From Dinghuibacter sp035492835 (GTDB lineage: Bacteria > Bacteroidota > Bacteroidia > Chitinophagales > Chitinophagaceae), in NCBI RefSeq assembly GCF_035492835.1, contig NZ_DATJIY010000152.1:1-39814 (forward strand): DNA of 39,814 nucleotides, read 5' to 3'. How positions within the stretch are numbered: the first letter of the stretch is position 1; each line of letters starts with the position of its first letter. A model generated the notes under the pieces. That model had not been told where the DNA came from, ran no database searches, and worked only from the letters and a program-made list of their open reading frames with translations. Position numbers and translations under genes: made by a program. Below, piece by piece: positions 1 through 7,580 of the stretch.

Positions 1-1
1 G

Positions 2-430
2 GGCAACGGGACGGCGCGGATTTTTAATAACGAGCCGCGCGTCTTTACGTTCAGTATGCACGGGCGGCACAACTACCCGTTCCACAAGGAGAGGTCGGAC
101 CTCGATGTCGAGCTGGAGAAGGGGACTGACGGCAAGGCGTATCTGGAGTTGCTCGGACAACACCTCCCGCGACTGCTAAGCGACGTCCGTCCGGACTTCG
201 CGTTCTACCTGTCCGGCGTGGACGTGCTCGGCACCGACCGCTTTGGCCACCTGAACCTCTCGGTCGACGCCTGCGCGGAACGCGACCGGATGGTCTTCCG
301 TGCCCTGCGCGACTCGGCCGTGCCGTGCATGGTCGCGATGGGCGGGGGCTATTCGCCGGACGTGCGCACCATCGTGGAGGCGCATTGCAATACGTTCCGC
401 GTAGCGAAGGACGTGTTTGGCCTCGACTAG
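2..430 (+). CDS. Histone deacetylase-family hydrolase, C-terminal part (5' end outside window)
   Basis: The reading frame is open from base 2 and ends at a TAG at 428-430, so only about the last 142 residues are present. The visible part carries features of the C-terminal half of bacterial HDAC/acetoin-utilisation (class II-like) deacetylases: an F-T-F-S-M-H-G stretch, the conserved Y-L-S-G-V-D-V-L segment followed by D-R-F-G (the metal-site and active-site region), and a late G-G-G-Y loop. Members hydrolyse acyl groups from amines, often small polyamine-type substrates in bacteria; the substrate cannot be told here. The stop overlaps the stop of the convergent XRE gene by four bases (CTAG). 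The family call is firm; the specific function is not. Confidence 0.85.
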   Translation, partial: GNGTARIFNNEPRVFTFSMHGRHNYPFHKERSDLDVELEKGTDGKAYLELLGQHLPRLLSDVRPDFAFYLSGVDVLGTDRFGHLNLSVDACAERDRMVFRALRDSAVPCMVAMGGGYSPDVRTIVEAHCNTFRVAKDVFGLD

Positions 431-1188
431 GCGTTCGGCAACTTCTTCTTGATCGTATTCACCTGCTCCTGCAGGTTGCTCACGAGATGGCTCAGCGACG
501 TCACGTCGTAGCGCTGCTGGGGGCTGACCTTGGTGATGACGACCTGGGCGGCCCAGAGCTCCATGATGTCCTCCATGGCCAGCTGGTAGGGCTCGTAGAC
601 CGGGTTGTCGCTGACCAGGGTGACCTTGGCGCGGGAGCGGTTGTTGCGGAGGATGCGTTTGTAGACGATGCCCTCGGTCTTGGAAACCACGATGTAGGCC
701 TGGTTGTTCTTTACGGCCTCCATGTCCTCCACCTTTTCACCGACGATGACAGAGCCGCTTGGGGTCGGGAGCATCGAGTCGCCCACGATTTCGAACGCGC
801 GGAAGTTTCCGGAGGCGACCATCGGGAGGGTAAAGGTGTTGAGCTCGTCGACGAATTCGGGGTCGCCATAACCATTCAGGTAACCGGCGGCGGCCTTCAA
901 AGGCACGAAGGGGATGATCGACTGACCCGGGGTTGACAGCTTCAGCTGGCGGCGCTTGGACAGGTAGTTGCTACCCGACCCTTCGCCGATGTCGCTTCGG
1001 AGCAGGTCGTCCAGGGTAACCTTGAAAATGTCGCTGACGATTTCCAGGACCTCGGTCCGAGGCTCGGCTCTTTCTTCTTCATACGCTCCCAACAGGGAGC
1101 GTTTGATACCAAGTCGGGTGGCGAATTCTTCCTGGGTCCAGCCGCGCAGCTTGCGTAAGTACTTGAGGTTTTTACCGGCGATGGCCAT
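427..1188 (-). CDS. XRE-family regulator with C-terminal S24 (LexA/CI-like) domain
   Basis: This 253-aa protein has an N-terminal helix-turn-helix (residues about 7-62, core T-Q-E-E-F-A-T-R-L-G-I-K-R-S) and a C-terminal S24-type domain. Both residues of the S24 catalytic dyad appear to be present: Ser138 in G-D-S-M and Lys177 in V-Y-K-R. An Ala101-Gly102 pair sits before the domain where LexA/CI-like repressors are cleaved. Such proteins repress genes until self-cleavage or a conformational change is triggered. It is divergent from surE, and the short AT-rich gap holds inverted repeats overlapping its own candidate promoter, which suggests autoregulation. It could be a stand-alone stress regulator rather than a phage repressor, because no phage genes are nearby. 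Whether it really self-cleaves is inference. Confidence 0.9.
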   Translation of the reverse strand: MAIAGKNLKYLRKLRGWTQEEFATRLGIKRSLLGAYEEERAEPRTEVLEIVSDIFKVTLDDLLRSDIGEGSGSNYLSKRRQLKLSTPGQSIIPFVPLKAAAGYLNGYGDPEFVDELNTFTLPMVASGNFRAFEIVGDSMLPTPSGSVIVGEKVEDMEAVKNNQAYIVVSKTEGIVYKRILRNNRSRAKVTLVSDNPVYEPYQLAMEDIMELWAAQVVITKVSPQQRYDVTSLSHLVSNLQEQVNTIKKKLPNA

Positions 1189-1201
1189 AGTAAGTGCAAA
1201 A

Positions 1202-1240
1202 TTTTAGCACTAAAATACTAACATTTTTAGTATTTCCAAA
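1202..1240 (-). promoter_or_regulatory. Promoter of the XRE/S24 gene with overlapping inverted-repeat operator
   Basis: On the minus strand a TTTG (1237-1240) is followed after exactly 19 nt by TATTTTAG (1210-1217), one base from the Bacteroidetes -7 consensus TAnnTTTG. Two dyads overlap it: TTTTAG-CA-CTAAAA (1202-1215), and ATACTA (1215-1220) paired with TAGTAT (1228-1233). A further CTAAAA occurs at 1249-1254 towards surE. The position over the -7 box fits a repressor operator. That the adjacent XRE protein binds here is inference. Confidence 0.5.
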
Positions 1241-1301
1241 AAAAGACGCTAAAAGGTGTAATTTCGGCCAGACGCGCCCGCACCCTCAAAGGAAATGTAC
1301 T

Positions 1302-2084
1302 ATGGCACAAACAAAGCAAGAACAGCCCGTTATCCTGGTGACCAACGATGACGGCGTCACCGCACCGGGGCTCCGTAACCTCGTGGAAGCCGTGAAAGAC
1401 CTTGGACAGATCGTAGTCGTAGCCCCCGACAAGCCCCAATCGGGGATGGGGCACGCCATCACCATCGGCTATCCCCTCCGGATGGATCCCGTAACCATTT
1501 TTGACGGCATCGAAGCCTGGCAGTGCAGCGGCACCCCGGTGGACTGCGTAAAGCTGGCCGTGGACAAGGTCCTGCACCGCAAGCCGGACATTTGCCTGTC
1601 GGGCATCAACCACGGTCCCAACCACTCCATCAATGTCATTTACTCCGGCACCATGAGCGCCGCCATCGAGGCGGCCATCGAAGGCATCCCGTCGCTGGGT
1701 TTCTCACTGCTGGACTATAGCCTGGAGGCCGATTTCACCGCGGCCAGGCACTACGCCCACCTGCTCGTCGAAAGGGTGCTCAAGGACAAGATACACCGCC
1801 ACCTTTCGCTGAACGTCAACATCCCGTCGGTGCCCATGGAGCTCATCCAGGGGGTAAAAGTATGCCGGCAGGCCTATGCCAAATACGAAGAGGACTTCAA
1901 TGAACGCCTCGACCCGCGCGGGAAAAAATATTACTGGTTAACCGGAGAATTCGTGAATTTTGACGAGGGGACCGATACCGATGTCTGGGCCCTGCAGAAC
2001 AACTACGTGAGCGTGGTACCGGTGCAGTTCGATCTAACCAATTATACCATCAAACAACAACTGGAAAAAACGTGGCAACTGTGA
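1302..2084 (+). CDS. surE: 5'/3'-nucleotidase SurE
   Basis: SurE is a metal-dependent cytoplasmic phosphatase that dephosphorylates nucleoside 5'- and 3'-monophosphates and is linked to stress survival. The sequence has the N-terminal N-D-D-G metal motif (Asn15-Asp16-Asp17), P-D-K-P-Q-S-G-M-G with Ser47, S-G-T-P-V-D-C at 76-82 and S-G-I-N-H-G-P-N at 100-107, all SurE hallmarks. At 260 aa the length is typical. The frame stays open upstream to an ATG at 1194, but the start at 1302 has an A/G-rich stretch about 10 nt upstream and begins just before the conserved strand, so it is preferred. It overlaps the following small membrane-protein gene and probably forms an operon with it and lpxB. Confidence 0.95.
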   Translation: MAQTKQEQPVILVTNDDGVTAPGLRNLVEAVKDLGQIVVVAPDKPQSGMGHAITIGYPLRMDPVTIFDGIEAWQCSGTPVDCVKLAVDKVLHRKPDICLSGINHGPNHSINVIYSGTMSAAIEAAIEGIPSLGFSLLDYSLEADFTAARHYAHLLVERVLKDKIHRHLSLNVNIPSVPMELIQGVKVCRQAYAKYEEDFNERLDPRGKKYYWLTGEFVNFDEGTDTDVWALQNNYVSVVPVQFDLTNYTIKQQLEKTWQL

Positions 2085-2401
2085 CCATCAAAAAAGGCCG
2101 CTTCAAGTTCTTCAAACAAGACCACGTAGGGCTGGGACTCGCGCTGGGAGCTCTGGCGCCCATCCTGGGCTTCCTGATCTACTATTTTTTCAAATACCGG
2201 CTCTTCTCATTTCGCGACTTCCTGAACCTGCTCCTGGAACAGCACAACCTCATTACCGCCATCACCAGCATATCCCTCCTGGCCAACGCGGTCATTTTCA
2301 CCCTGTATATCAACGCGGGTAAGGACCAGACCGCCAAGGGCATCTTCGTCACCACCGTCCTGTACGGGATCGCCGCCCTGCTGGTAAAGCTCATTCTCTA
2401 A
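2072..2401 (+). CDS. Small integral membrane protein between surE and lpxB
   Basis: A 109-aa protein (about 106 aa if it starts at the in-frame GTG at 2081, which overlaps the surE stop as GTGA). It has a basic N-terminus rich in Lys and Phe, then three hydrophobic segments at roughly residues 19-42, 60-82 and 88-109, so it is probably an inner-membrane protein with three helices. The start codon is GTG in either case. It overlaps surE by 3-13 nt and ends five bases before lpxB, so translation of the three genes is likely coupled. I do not recognise a named family. Its position between a nucleotidase and a lipid A enzyme hints at an envelope role, but that is only context. Confidence 0.75.
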   Translation: MATVTIKKGRFKFFKQDHVGLGLALGALAPILGFLIYYFFKYRLFSFRDFLNLLLEQHNLITAITSISLLANAVIFTLYINAGKDQTAKGIFVTTVLYGIAALLVKLIL

Positions 2402-2405
2402 GTCC

Positions 2406-3512
2406 ATGCGCTACTATCTCATAGCCGGGGAGGCCTCCGGGGACCTGCACGGGAGCAACCTCATCAAAGCCCTTCGCGGCAAAGATCCCTCGGCGGAATT
2501 CCGTTGCTGGGGAGGCGACCTGATGCAAGCCGCGGGAGCGACCCTGGTCAAACACTACCGGGAGCTCGCGTTCATGGGTTTTGTAGAAGTCATCCGGCAC
2601 CTGCCCGACATCCTGCGCAACCTCCGGATGTGCAAGACCGACATCCTGGCCTACGAACCCGACGTCCTGATCCTGATCGACTATCCCGGTTTCAACCTGC
2701 GCATCGCCCCCTGGGCAAAGGCCCGGGGTCTGCGCGTCGTGTATTACATTTCCCCCCAGGTTTGGGCCTGGAAGGAATCCCGCGTCAAAAATATAAAGAC
2801 CAGCGTCGACAAGATGCTCGTGATCCTGCCCTTCGAGCAGGCATTCTACAAAAAGTGGGACTACACGGTGGACTACGTGGGTCATCCCCTGGTGGAGGTG
2901 ATCGAGGCCGCGCAAAGGCAACAGCCGGAAAAGCTATCGGACAAGCCCATCGTGGCGTTGTTACCCGGCAGCCGGGCCCAGGAGGTCGCTCTCAAGCTCC
3001 CGGTCATGCTGGAAGTCAGCCGGTATTTCCCGGACTACCAGTTTGTCGTCGCCCAGGCGCCCAGCCTCGACGACGCCTACTACAACCACTACACCCAGGC
3101 CTATCCGAACGTGCAGCTGACCAAAGGCAACACCTACGGGCTGCTCCGTCAGGCCCGGGCCGCCCTGGTCACTTCCGGCACCGCTACGCTGGAGACCGCG
3201 CTGTTTGGCGTCCCCGAAGCCGTCTGCTACAAAGGCAGCCAGTTTTCCTACGAGATCGCCAAACGGCTCATCAAGGTAAAGTACATTTCCCTGGTGAACC
3301 TGATCATGGACAAACCGGTTGTAAAGGAGCTGATTCAGCAGGATATGAATGCGGACAACCTGCGGACGGAGCTCGACAGGTTATTGAACGACGCGGCGTA
3401 CCGGGCCCGGATCGAAGCGGACTATGCGGCGCTGAAGCAAATCCTGCAACAGGGGGGAGACGCTTCGACCAACGCGGCGGTGATCATCGACCGGTTTGCG
3501 CGGGTCGTCTGA
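2406..3512 (+). CDS. lpxB: Lipid-A-disaccharide synthase
   Basis: LpxB (GT19) joins UDP-2,3-diacylglucosamine and lipid X to form the beta-1,6-linked disaccharide of lipid A at the inner face of the cytoplasmic membrane. The 368-aa protein starts with the diagnostic G-E-A-S-G-D (residues 8-13) and continues with I-D-Y-P-G-F-N near residue 96, Y-Y-I-S-P-Q-V-W-A-W near 118, L-L-P-G-S-R near 185 for the UDP-binding C-terminal Rossmann domain, and the late T-S-G-T-A-T-L-E-T-A segment. Length and motif order match the family. It follows the small membrane gene by four bases, and a small minus-strand gene ends ten bases beyond its stop. Confidence 0.96.
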   Translation: MRYYLIAGEASGDLHGSNLIKALRGKDPSAEFRCWGGDLMQAAGATLVKHYRELAFMGFVEVIRHLPDILRNLRMCKTDILAYEPDVLILIDYPGFNLRIAPWAKARGLRVVYYISPQVWAWKESRVKNIKTSVDKMLVILPFEQAFYKKWDYTVDYVGHPLVEVIEAAQRQQPEKLSDKPIVALLPGSRAQEVALKLPVMLEVSRYFPDYQFVVAQAPSLDDAYYNHYTQAYPNVQLTKGNTYGLLRQARAALVTSGTATLETALFGVPEAVCYKGSQFSYEIAKRLIKVKYISLVNLIMDKPVVKELIQQDMNADNLRTELDRLLNDAAYRARIEADYAALKQILQQGGDASTNAAVIIDRFARVV

Positions 3513-3522
3513 AAAAAGCGGC

Positions 3523-3690
3523 CTAGTGGTGTATCAGGCAACGGTACAACAACAGGATCATCCCTGCCAGGAAGATCAGGGTAGTAATTCGGTTGATGCC
3601 ATGCATCAGACCGAGGTTGATGCTCCGGGGCGCATTGGGGTCCCGTCGCTTCAGGAAAAGATATTCGGCAAATTGCCTGAAGAAGCCCAT
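3523..3690 (-). CDS. Small membrane protein, DUF6728-like (55 aa)
   Basis: A 55-aa frame starts at the ATG at 3690 and ends with TAG at 3523-3525. It begins M-G-F-F-R-Q-F-A-E-Y-L-F-L-K-R-R-D-P-N, then N-L-G-L-M-H-G-I-N-R-I, then one hydrophobic segment (about residues 36-52). This pattern, a short amphipathic head, a K-R-D-P-N turn and one transmembrane helix, is what I remember of the DUF6728 family of Bacteroidetes; the family name is from memory. The codons look like those of neighbouring genes. It lies between convergent lpxB (10-nt gap) and the PAS gene, whose stop is 10 nt upstream of its start, so it is probably co-transcribed with the PAS gene. Function unknown. Confidence 0.7.
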   Translation of the reverse strand: MGFFRQFAEYLFLKRRDPNAPRSINLGLMHGINRITTLIFLAGMILLLYRCLIHH

Positions 3691-3700
3691 ATGGGCAAAG

Positions 3701-4138
3701 TTACGAATAACAAATCTTCCCTTCGAACGCCTGCCGGATCTCCATGCCGATACAGAGGATCAGCTTCACTCCCGTTTCGTCCTGCCAGAACAGTTTTTGC
3801 CGGAAGGCATACCACCGGTAGCCCTGGATACTGCCGGCGGACCGGACGCGGAAACGGACCTCGCGGATGTCGGGGCCGTCCAGGGACCGGAGAGTGAGGG
3901 TGTTCCTCTCCAGGATCACCATATCTTCGGGTAAGACAATGGGCTCCAGCAGGTCCCGTAAACGTGCGGGCATGCCGGGCGTCGACTCGAACAGGTTGCC
4001 GTTCTTCTGATTATGGTAGACGACCAGGTCTTCGGCGGGATCGTACAAGAACATCCAGTCCGGTATGAGGTCCACGATGTGCTGCAGCATGGCTGCGAAA
4101 TCGGATTTAGTAAAACTGTAGGTGTTATACATCGGCAT
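3701..4138 (-). CDS. PAS-domain-like protein, single domain (145 aa)
   Basis: A 145-aa protein with no signal peptide or membrane segment. Residues about 12-130 read as a PAS fold: an initial helix, then D-W-M-F-L-Y-D-P (a typical PAS core strand), a middle helix, and a final strand pair with G-Y-R-W-Y-A-F-R-Q-K-L-F as in PAC segments. There is no kinase, cyclase or DNA-binding domain, so it is a stand-alone sensor or a partner of another signalling protein. A candidate promoter lies just upstream. The start could be the first Met (4138) or the third residue Met (4132). The 55-aa gene downstream is probably in the same transcript. Confidence 0.65.
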   Translation of the reverse strand: MPMYNTYSFTKSDFAAMLQHIVDLIPDWMFLYDPAEDLVVYHNQKNGNLFESTPGMPARLRDLLEPIVLPEDMVILERNTLTLRSLDGPDIREVRFRVRSAGSIQGYRWYAFRQKLFWQDETGVKLILCIGMEIRQAFEGKICYS

Positions 4139-4159
4139 ATCGCGTAAATTAGTACCTAT

Positions 4160-4190
4160 TGAATATACTCAAATTTATATACAAGGCAAA
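4160..4190 (-). promoter_or_regulatory. Candidate Bacteroidetes-type promoter of the PAS gene
   Basis: On the minus strand TTTG (4187-4190) is followed after 19 nt by TATATTCA (4160-4167), a match to TAnnTT in the -7 box. The expected start would be close to 4153, leaving a leader of about 15 nt. The region is AT-rich relative to its surroundings and also lies upstream of the divergent cytochrome gene. Pattern match only. Confidence 0.4.
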
Positions 4191-4200
4191 TAGATAACGA

Positions 4201-5592
4201 ATGAAAAGGTCTGTGGTCATAGGGGTTGCCTTTACGTTTTTGTTGTTCATTTTATCGGCGTGGTTGTCGGGTATGAAGGAGGCGCCGTCGCCCGTCTATA
4301 TCCCGCCCAGCGGGCAACGCAGCGGTGACCCGGGTCTGGGATACCGTTATGTGGTAGAAGGGGACTACCTGAAAAGCGGTATCCCTTATGACCTATACCT
4401 GATGGCCTATGGAAAGGACAAAAAGCACTACCTCCAACGGGACAGCCTGAACGAAAATATCCCCTATAATTTCACCGCCGTCAAGGCGTCCAACGGCGTT
4501 GTCGTGGTAGTACCGAACTGTCTTCAATGCCACGCCCAGGTTTTTGGCGACAAGCTGATCGTCGGGCTGGGAAGCACCGACGTGGACTTCACCCACAACG
4601 AGCGGTCCGGCGTGACCGCCATGCGCAACTGGCTAAAAACCTTTTCCGGCGGACATTCCGGGAAATACGAGGCGGCGGCCGACTTTATAAAAGTCACCTC
4701 CGCGGTAGCCCCGGGCCTGGTTACGCACGTCCGGGGAGTCAACGCCGCGGACCGGCTGGCGGCTTTGCTGGCCGCCCACCGGGATCCCGTGACCCTTCGC
4801 TGGAAGGATACGCCGGCGCTGGAGATACCCGATGCCGTCATTCCGACGGACGTACCCGCCTGGTGGTTGCTCAAGAAGAAACACGCCATGTTCTATAACG
4901 GCTTTGGCCGCGGCGATTTTGGGAAGTTCCTCATGGCCAGCAACTTGCTGACGGTGACAGACACCGCCGAGGCCAACGTGGTAGATCGCAATATACCCAA
5001 CGTGCTGTCCTGGCTCCTCACCCTGGAACCGCCCAAATATCCCTACCCGGTCGATAAGCCAAAGGCCACGCGCGGGAAATACCTCTTCGAAACCTATTGC
5101 GAAAACTGCCACGGGAGCTACGGCCCCCAGGGGGGCTATCCCAACCTCCTGATCCCGGAGGCCATCGTCGGTACGGATTCCTTATTGTATGCCAGTAATT
5201 TCCAATACCCCCAGTTCATCGACTGGTTCAACAATTCCTGGTTCAGCAGCGGCCCCTACCCCGCGCAGCTCACGCCCTTCAACGGCTATATTGCGCCGCC
5301 GCTGGACGGCATATGGATCACCGCCCCTTATTTCCACAACGGTTCCGTGCCCACGCTGGAGGCGGTCCTGAACAGCAAGGAGCGGCCGGTCTACTGGAAC
5401 CGTTACCAGGGCAATAAAACGGTGTACGACTACGACGCCGTGGGTTTCCGGTATACCACCCCCGACAAACCGGGTGGCTCCAGCGTATACAACACGACCC
5501 TGCCGGGGTATGGCAACTACGGGCACACGTTCGGGGACGAGCTGACGGCCGGGGAAAGGAAGGATTTGATCGAATACCTCAAAACGCTATAA
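4201..5592 (+). CDS. Di-haem c-type cytochrome, RoxA/cytochrome-peroxidase-like
   Basis: A 463-aa exported protein with an N-terminal hydrophobic segment (residues 5-23) and two haem c sites: C-L-Q-C-H at 107-111 and C-E-N-C-H at 300-304. The C-terminal half has A-P-Y-F-H-N-G-S-V-P-T-L, a motif shared by di-haem peroxidases and the RoxA rubber-oxygenase superfamily, and ends with G-H-x-F-G then a helix resembling the RoxA-like terminus. It should sit in the periplasm or on the membrane with both haems attached covalently. The substrate is not evident: it may be a peroxidase, an oxygenase or an electron-transfer protein. It appears to be a single-gene unit, flanked on the left by the divergent PAS gene and on the right by convergent YtxH. 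Confidence 0.8.
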   Translation: MKRSVVIGVAFTFLLFILSAWLSGMKEAPSPVYIPPSGQRSGDPGLGYRYVVEGDYLKSGIPYDLYLMAYGKDKKHYLQRDSLNENIPYNFTAVKASNGVVVVVPNCLQCHAQVFGDKLIVGLGSTDVDFTHNERSGVTAMRNWLKTFSGGHSGKYEAAADFIKVTSAVAPGLVTHVRGVNAADRLAALLAAHRDPVTLRWKDTPALEIPDAVIPTDVPAWWLLKKKHAMFYNGFGRGDFGKFLMASNLLTVTDTAEANVVDRNIPNVLSWLLTLEPPKYPYPVDKPKATRGKYLFETYCENCHGSYGPQGGYPNLLIPEAIVGTDSLLYASNFQYPQFIDWFNNSWFSSGPYPAQLTPFNGYIAPPLDGIWITAPYFHNGSVPTLEAVLNSKERPVYWNRYQGNKTVYDYDAVGFRYTTPDKPGGSSVYNTTLPGYGNYGHTFGDELTAGERKDLIEYLKTL

Positions 5593-5610
5593 TACCTCAA
5601 AACACTAAAA

Positions 5611-5631
5611 GGCCGCGGGGAATCCGCGGCC
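5611..5631 (-). terminator. Rho-independent terminator of the YtxH gene
   Basis: A perfect 8-bp stem, GGCCGCGG (5611-5618) with CCGCGGCC (5624-5631), and a 5-nt loop. On the minus strand the stem is followed by CCTTTTAGTGTTTTG, a T-rich tail, so it suits the YtxH gene ending at 5660. There is no T-run on the plus side, so it is weaker for the cytochrome gene. Confidence 0.6.
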
Positions 5632-5659
5632 TCTTCAAGCGACGTTGCCAGTTATATGC

Positions 5660-5905
5660 TTAGCTGACCGTCGACTTTGCCTGGTTGCGGATATCATACA
5701 GGTCGTCCTGTATGTTATTCGCGTGACTTTTTGCCTTGCGTCCGAGGCTTTTCAGCTGATCGGAAATGTCGTCGATCCTGTCGGAAATGTCTTTGCGCAT
5801 TTCACTCCCCTTCTTGGGGGCCATCAACAGGCCTAGCGCGGCGCCTGCGGCCGCGGCTGCAGCCAATCCGATAAGGAAGGTGGAATTTTTAGTCATAACA
5901 TGCAT
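5660..5905 (-). CDS. YtxH-domain (gas-vesicle-protein-like) small protein
   Basis: An 81-aa protein (78 aa if it starts at the Met at 5896). A hydrophobic Ala-rich segment at residues 9-28 is followed by L-L-M-A-P-K-K-G-S-E-M-R, the YtxH signature, and then a charged helix (residues 37-75) likely to form a coiled coil. YtxH proteins are general-stress, membrane-anchored proteins with no known enzymatic role. It stands alone on the minus strand with its own terminator at 5611-5631. Confidence 0.85.
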   Translation of the reverse strand: MHVMTKNSTFLIGLAAAAAAGAALGLLMAPKKGSEMRKDISDRIDDISDQLKSLGRKAKSHANNIQDDLYDIRNQAKSTVS

Positions 5906-5969
5906 TTTCTTGGTTAGCGAAGAGATACTAAACCAAAGGAAAGAACCATGCCAGACTGGAATCGAAGTG

Positions 5970-6437
5970 CTACAATAGCGTTAAAAGCCTTTCCAGGTAT
6001 AGCTTATCGGTTTCATCAAAGGCCGCCAGGCGGTCGCTGTCTACATCGAGCACGCCCCAAACCTCGCCGGCCTTCAGGAGCGGTATAACGATCTCGGAAC
6101 GCGAAAGGCTGCTACAGGCGATGTGCCCCGGGAAGGCCTCCACGTCCGGCACCACCAGCGTCTCCGCTTTGGCCCAGCTGGTCCCGCAGACGCCCCTCCC
6201 CTTCCGGATGCGCGTACAGGCGACCGGGCCCTGGAAAGGACCCAACACCAGCTCTTCCCCCTTCACCAGGTAAAAACCCACCCAGAACCAGCCGAACTGC
6301 TCCTTGAGCGCGGCCGCGACGTTGGCGAGGTTGGCGACCAGGTCGGTTTCACCGTCCAGGAGACCCTGTATCTGGGGCAACAACCCTTCGTATTGTTCTA
6401 TCTTCGTACCGGATGCTATCTGTAAATCTTCTGCCAT
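5970..6437 (-). CDS. msrC: Free methionine-(R)-sulfoxide reductase (GAF domain)
   Basis: fRMsr reduces free L-methionine-(R)-sulfoxide using a GAF fold and thioredoxin as reductant. The 155-aa sequence has all three conserved cysteines: Cys74 in P-V-A-C-T-R-I, Cys84 in G-R-G-V-C-G-T-S, and Cys108 in H-I-A-C-S-S, followed by S-R-S-E-I-V-I-P. These correspond to the resolving and catalytic cysteines of the E. coli enzyme. Length is normal. A thioredoxin gene lies in this window at 21186-21503, though not linked. A -7-type box sits almost at the start codon. Confidence 0.93.
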   Translation of the reverse strand: MAEDLQIASGTKIEQYEGLLPQIQGLLDGETDLVANLANVAAALKEQFGWFWVGFYLVKGEELVLGPFQGPVACTRIRKGRGVCGTSWAKAETLVVPDVEAFPGHIACSSLSRSEIVIPLLKAGEVWGVLDVDSDRLAAFDETDKLYLERLLTLL

Positions 6438-6441
6438 GCAA

Positions 6442-6449
6442 CAAAGTTA
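6442..6449 (-). promoter_or_regulatory. -7-like element before msrC
   Basis: The minus strand reads TAACTTTG, an exact match to TAnnTTTG, ending only four bases before the ATG. Transcription would begin at or next to the start codon, giving a leaderless or nearly leaderless mRNA. No TTTG is found at the usual -33 distance, so this is tentative. Confidence 0.3.
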
Positions 6450-6500
6450 CAAAATCGGCCGTTCATCCTTTTCGGCACCGGGCTTGCAAGACATACTCCG

Positions 6501-7580
6501 ATGTGTTTGAAGTTGACGATAGCCCTGATGTTCGGCGCCTACCTCCTGCCCTCCCTGGTCCGGGCGCAAACCAAACAGGCTATGCTGGGCGATTCCGCGG
6601 TGTTTATCGTCAAACAGAAGCACGCAACGTATGATTCCTCCTACTATGCTTCCTACCCGCACAAGCTGACGGCCCGGTTATACTGGGCGCACAAACTGAA
6701 TACCTTCCTTCTGGACGAGCCCGGGGGCACCTTGAAGTACAAGCCGAACACCCCACCCAGTCTCGGCATCGGCGCGACCTATGGGTACTTTTCAGTGAAC
6801 CTGTCGGCGAGTCTCGGCTTTTTTGCCCCACCGGGGGACAAGGGCAAAACGCATTACTTTGATTTACAAGCGCATTTTTATTGGAGAACGTTATCTGTTG
6901 ATCTTATTGGACAGTTTTACAGGGGCTACTATCTTTCTAATGGCTCCTTTCCGGGTCAGACGTCGGACTATGCCCGGCCCGACATAAGAACGGCCTTCGT
7001 AGGGGCGTCGGCCTACTATGTTGCCAACTTCCGGCATTTTTCCAACCGGGCCTTTGTCGTCCAGGACGAATGGCAGCAAAAGTCGGCGGGCTCATTACTC
7101 CTGGGTTGCGGGATCTATTACGGAGCGATCCGTGGGGACAGCGCGCTGGCGCCGTCGATGGTGCACGCGGACAGTACCTCTTACGACGTCCATGGGGCGC
7201 ATTTCGTCATGCTCGGTCCCGGGGTGGGCTATGCGTATACCTTCGTCCTCAAAAGACACTATTTCGCCACCGGCGGCGTGACGGCCGCCGCGGGTCTTGG
7301 GTACACCCGTGAGTATGGCGATGGGGATTTCAGCCGTCTGGGCATCAATCCCATCCTTACCTATAAGCTGGCGGGGGGCTATAACGGCGCCATATGGGGC
7401 GCCGGCGTCTCATGGGTGTACAACCGGATGTCCGTGTCCGGTATCCAGGGTCATGATGCCTATCTCGTCCGCAACGGGTTGTACATGATCACCCTGTCTC
7501 ACCGCTTTGGATTGAGCGCCCGCACGCGAAAGAAGTTGAACGATATCCCTCAGAAGGTAAAGGACGCGATCACACCTTAG
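6501..7580 (+). CDS. DUF4421 family protein, predicted outer-membrane beta-barrel
   Basis: A 359-aa protein with a cleavable signal peptide (residues 1-22, ending V-R-A-Q). Y-D-S-S-Y-Y-x-x-Y-P followed by L-T-A-R-L-Y, and L-G-I-G-A-T-Y-G-Y-F-S-V-N-L further on, fit the DUF4421 family of Bacteroidetes. Most of the remainder alternates aromatic and small residues (for example F-Y-R-G-Y-Y and G-P-G-V-G-Y-A-Y-T-F) as in outer-membrane beta-barrels, but there is no C-terminal aromatic. Function is unknown. It ends four bases into the convergent 635-aa gene, with no visible terminator between them. Confidence 0.75.
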   Translation: MCLKLTIALMFGAYLLPSLVRAQTKQAMLGDSAVFIVKQKHATYDSSYYASYPHKLTARLYWAHKLNTFLLDEPGGTLKYKPNTPPSLGIGATYGYFSVNLSASLGFFAPPGDKGKTHYFDLQAHFYWRTLSVDLIGQFYRGYYLSNGSFPGQTSDYARPDIRTAFVGASAYYVANFRHFSNRAFVVQDEWQQKSAGSLLLGCGIYYGAIRGDSALAPSMVHADSTSYDVHGAHFVMLGPGVGYAYTFVLKRHYFATGGVTAAAGLGYTREYGDGDFSRLGINPILTYKLAGGYNGAIWGAGVSWVYNRMSVSGIQGHDAYLVRNGLYMITLSHRFGLSARTRKKLNDIPQKVKDAITP

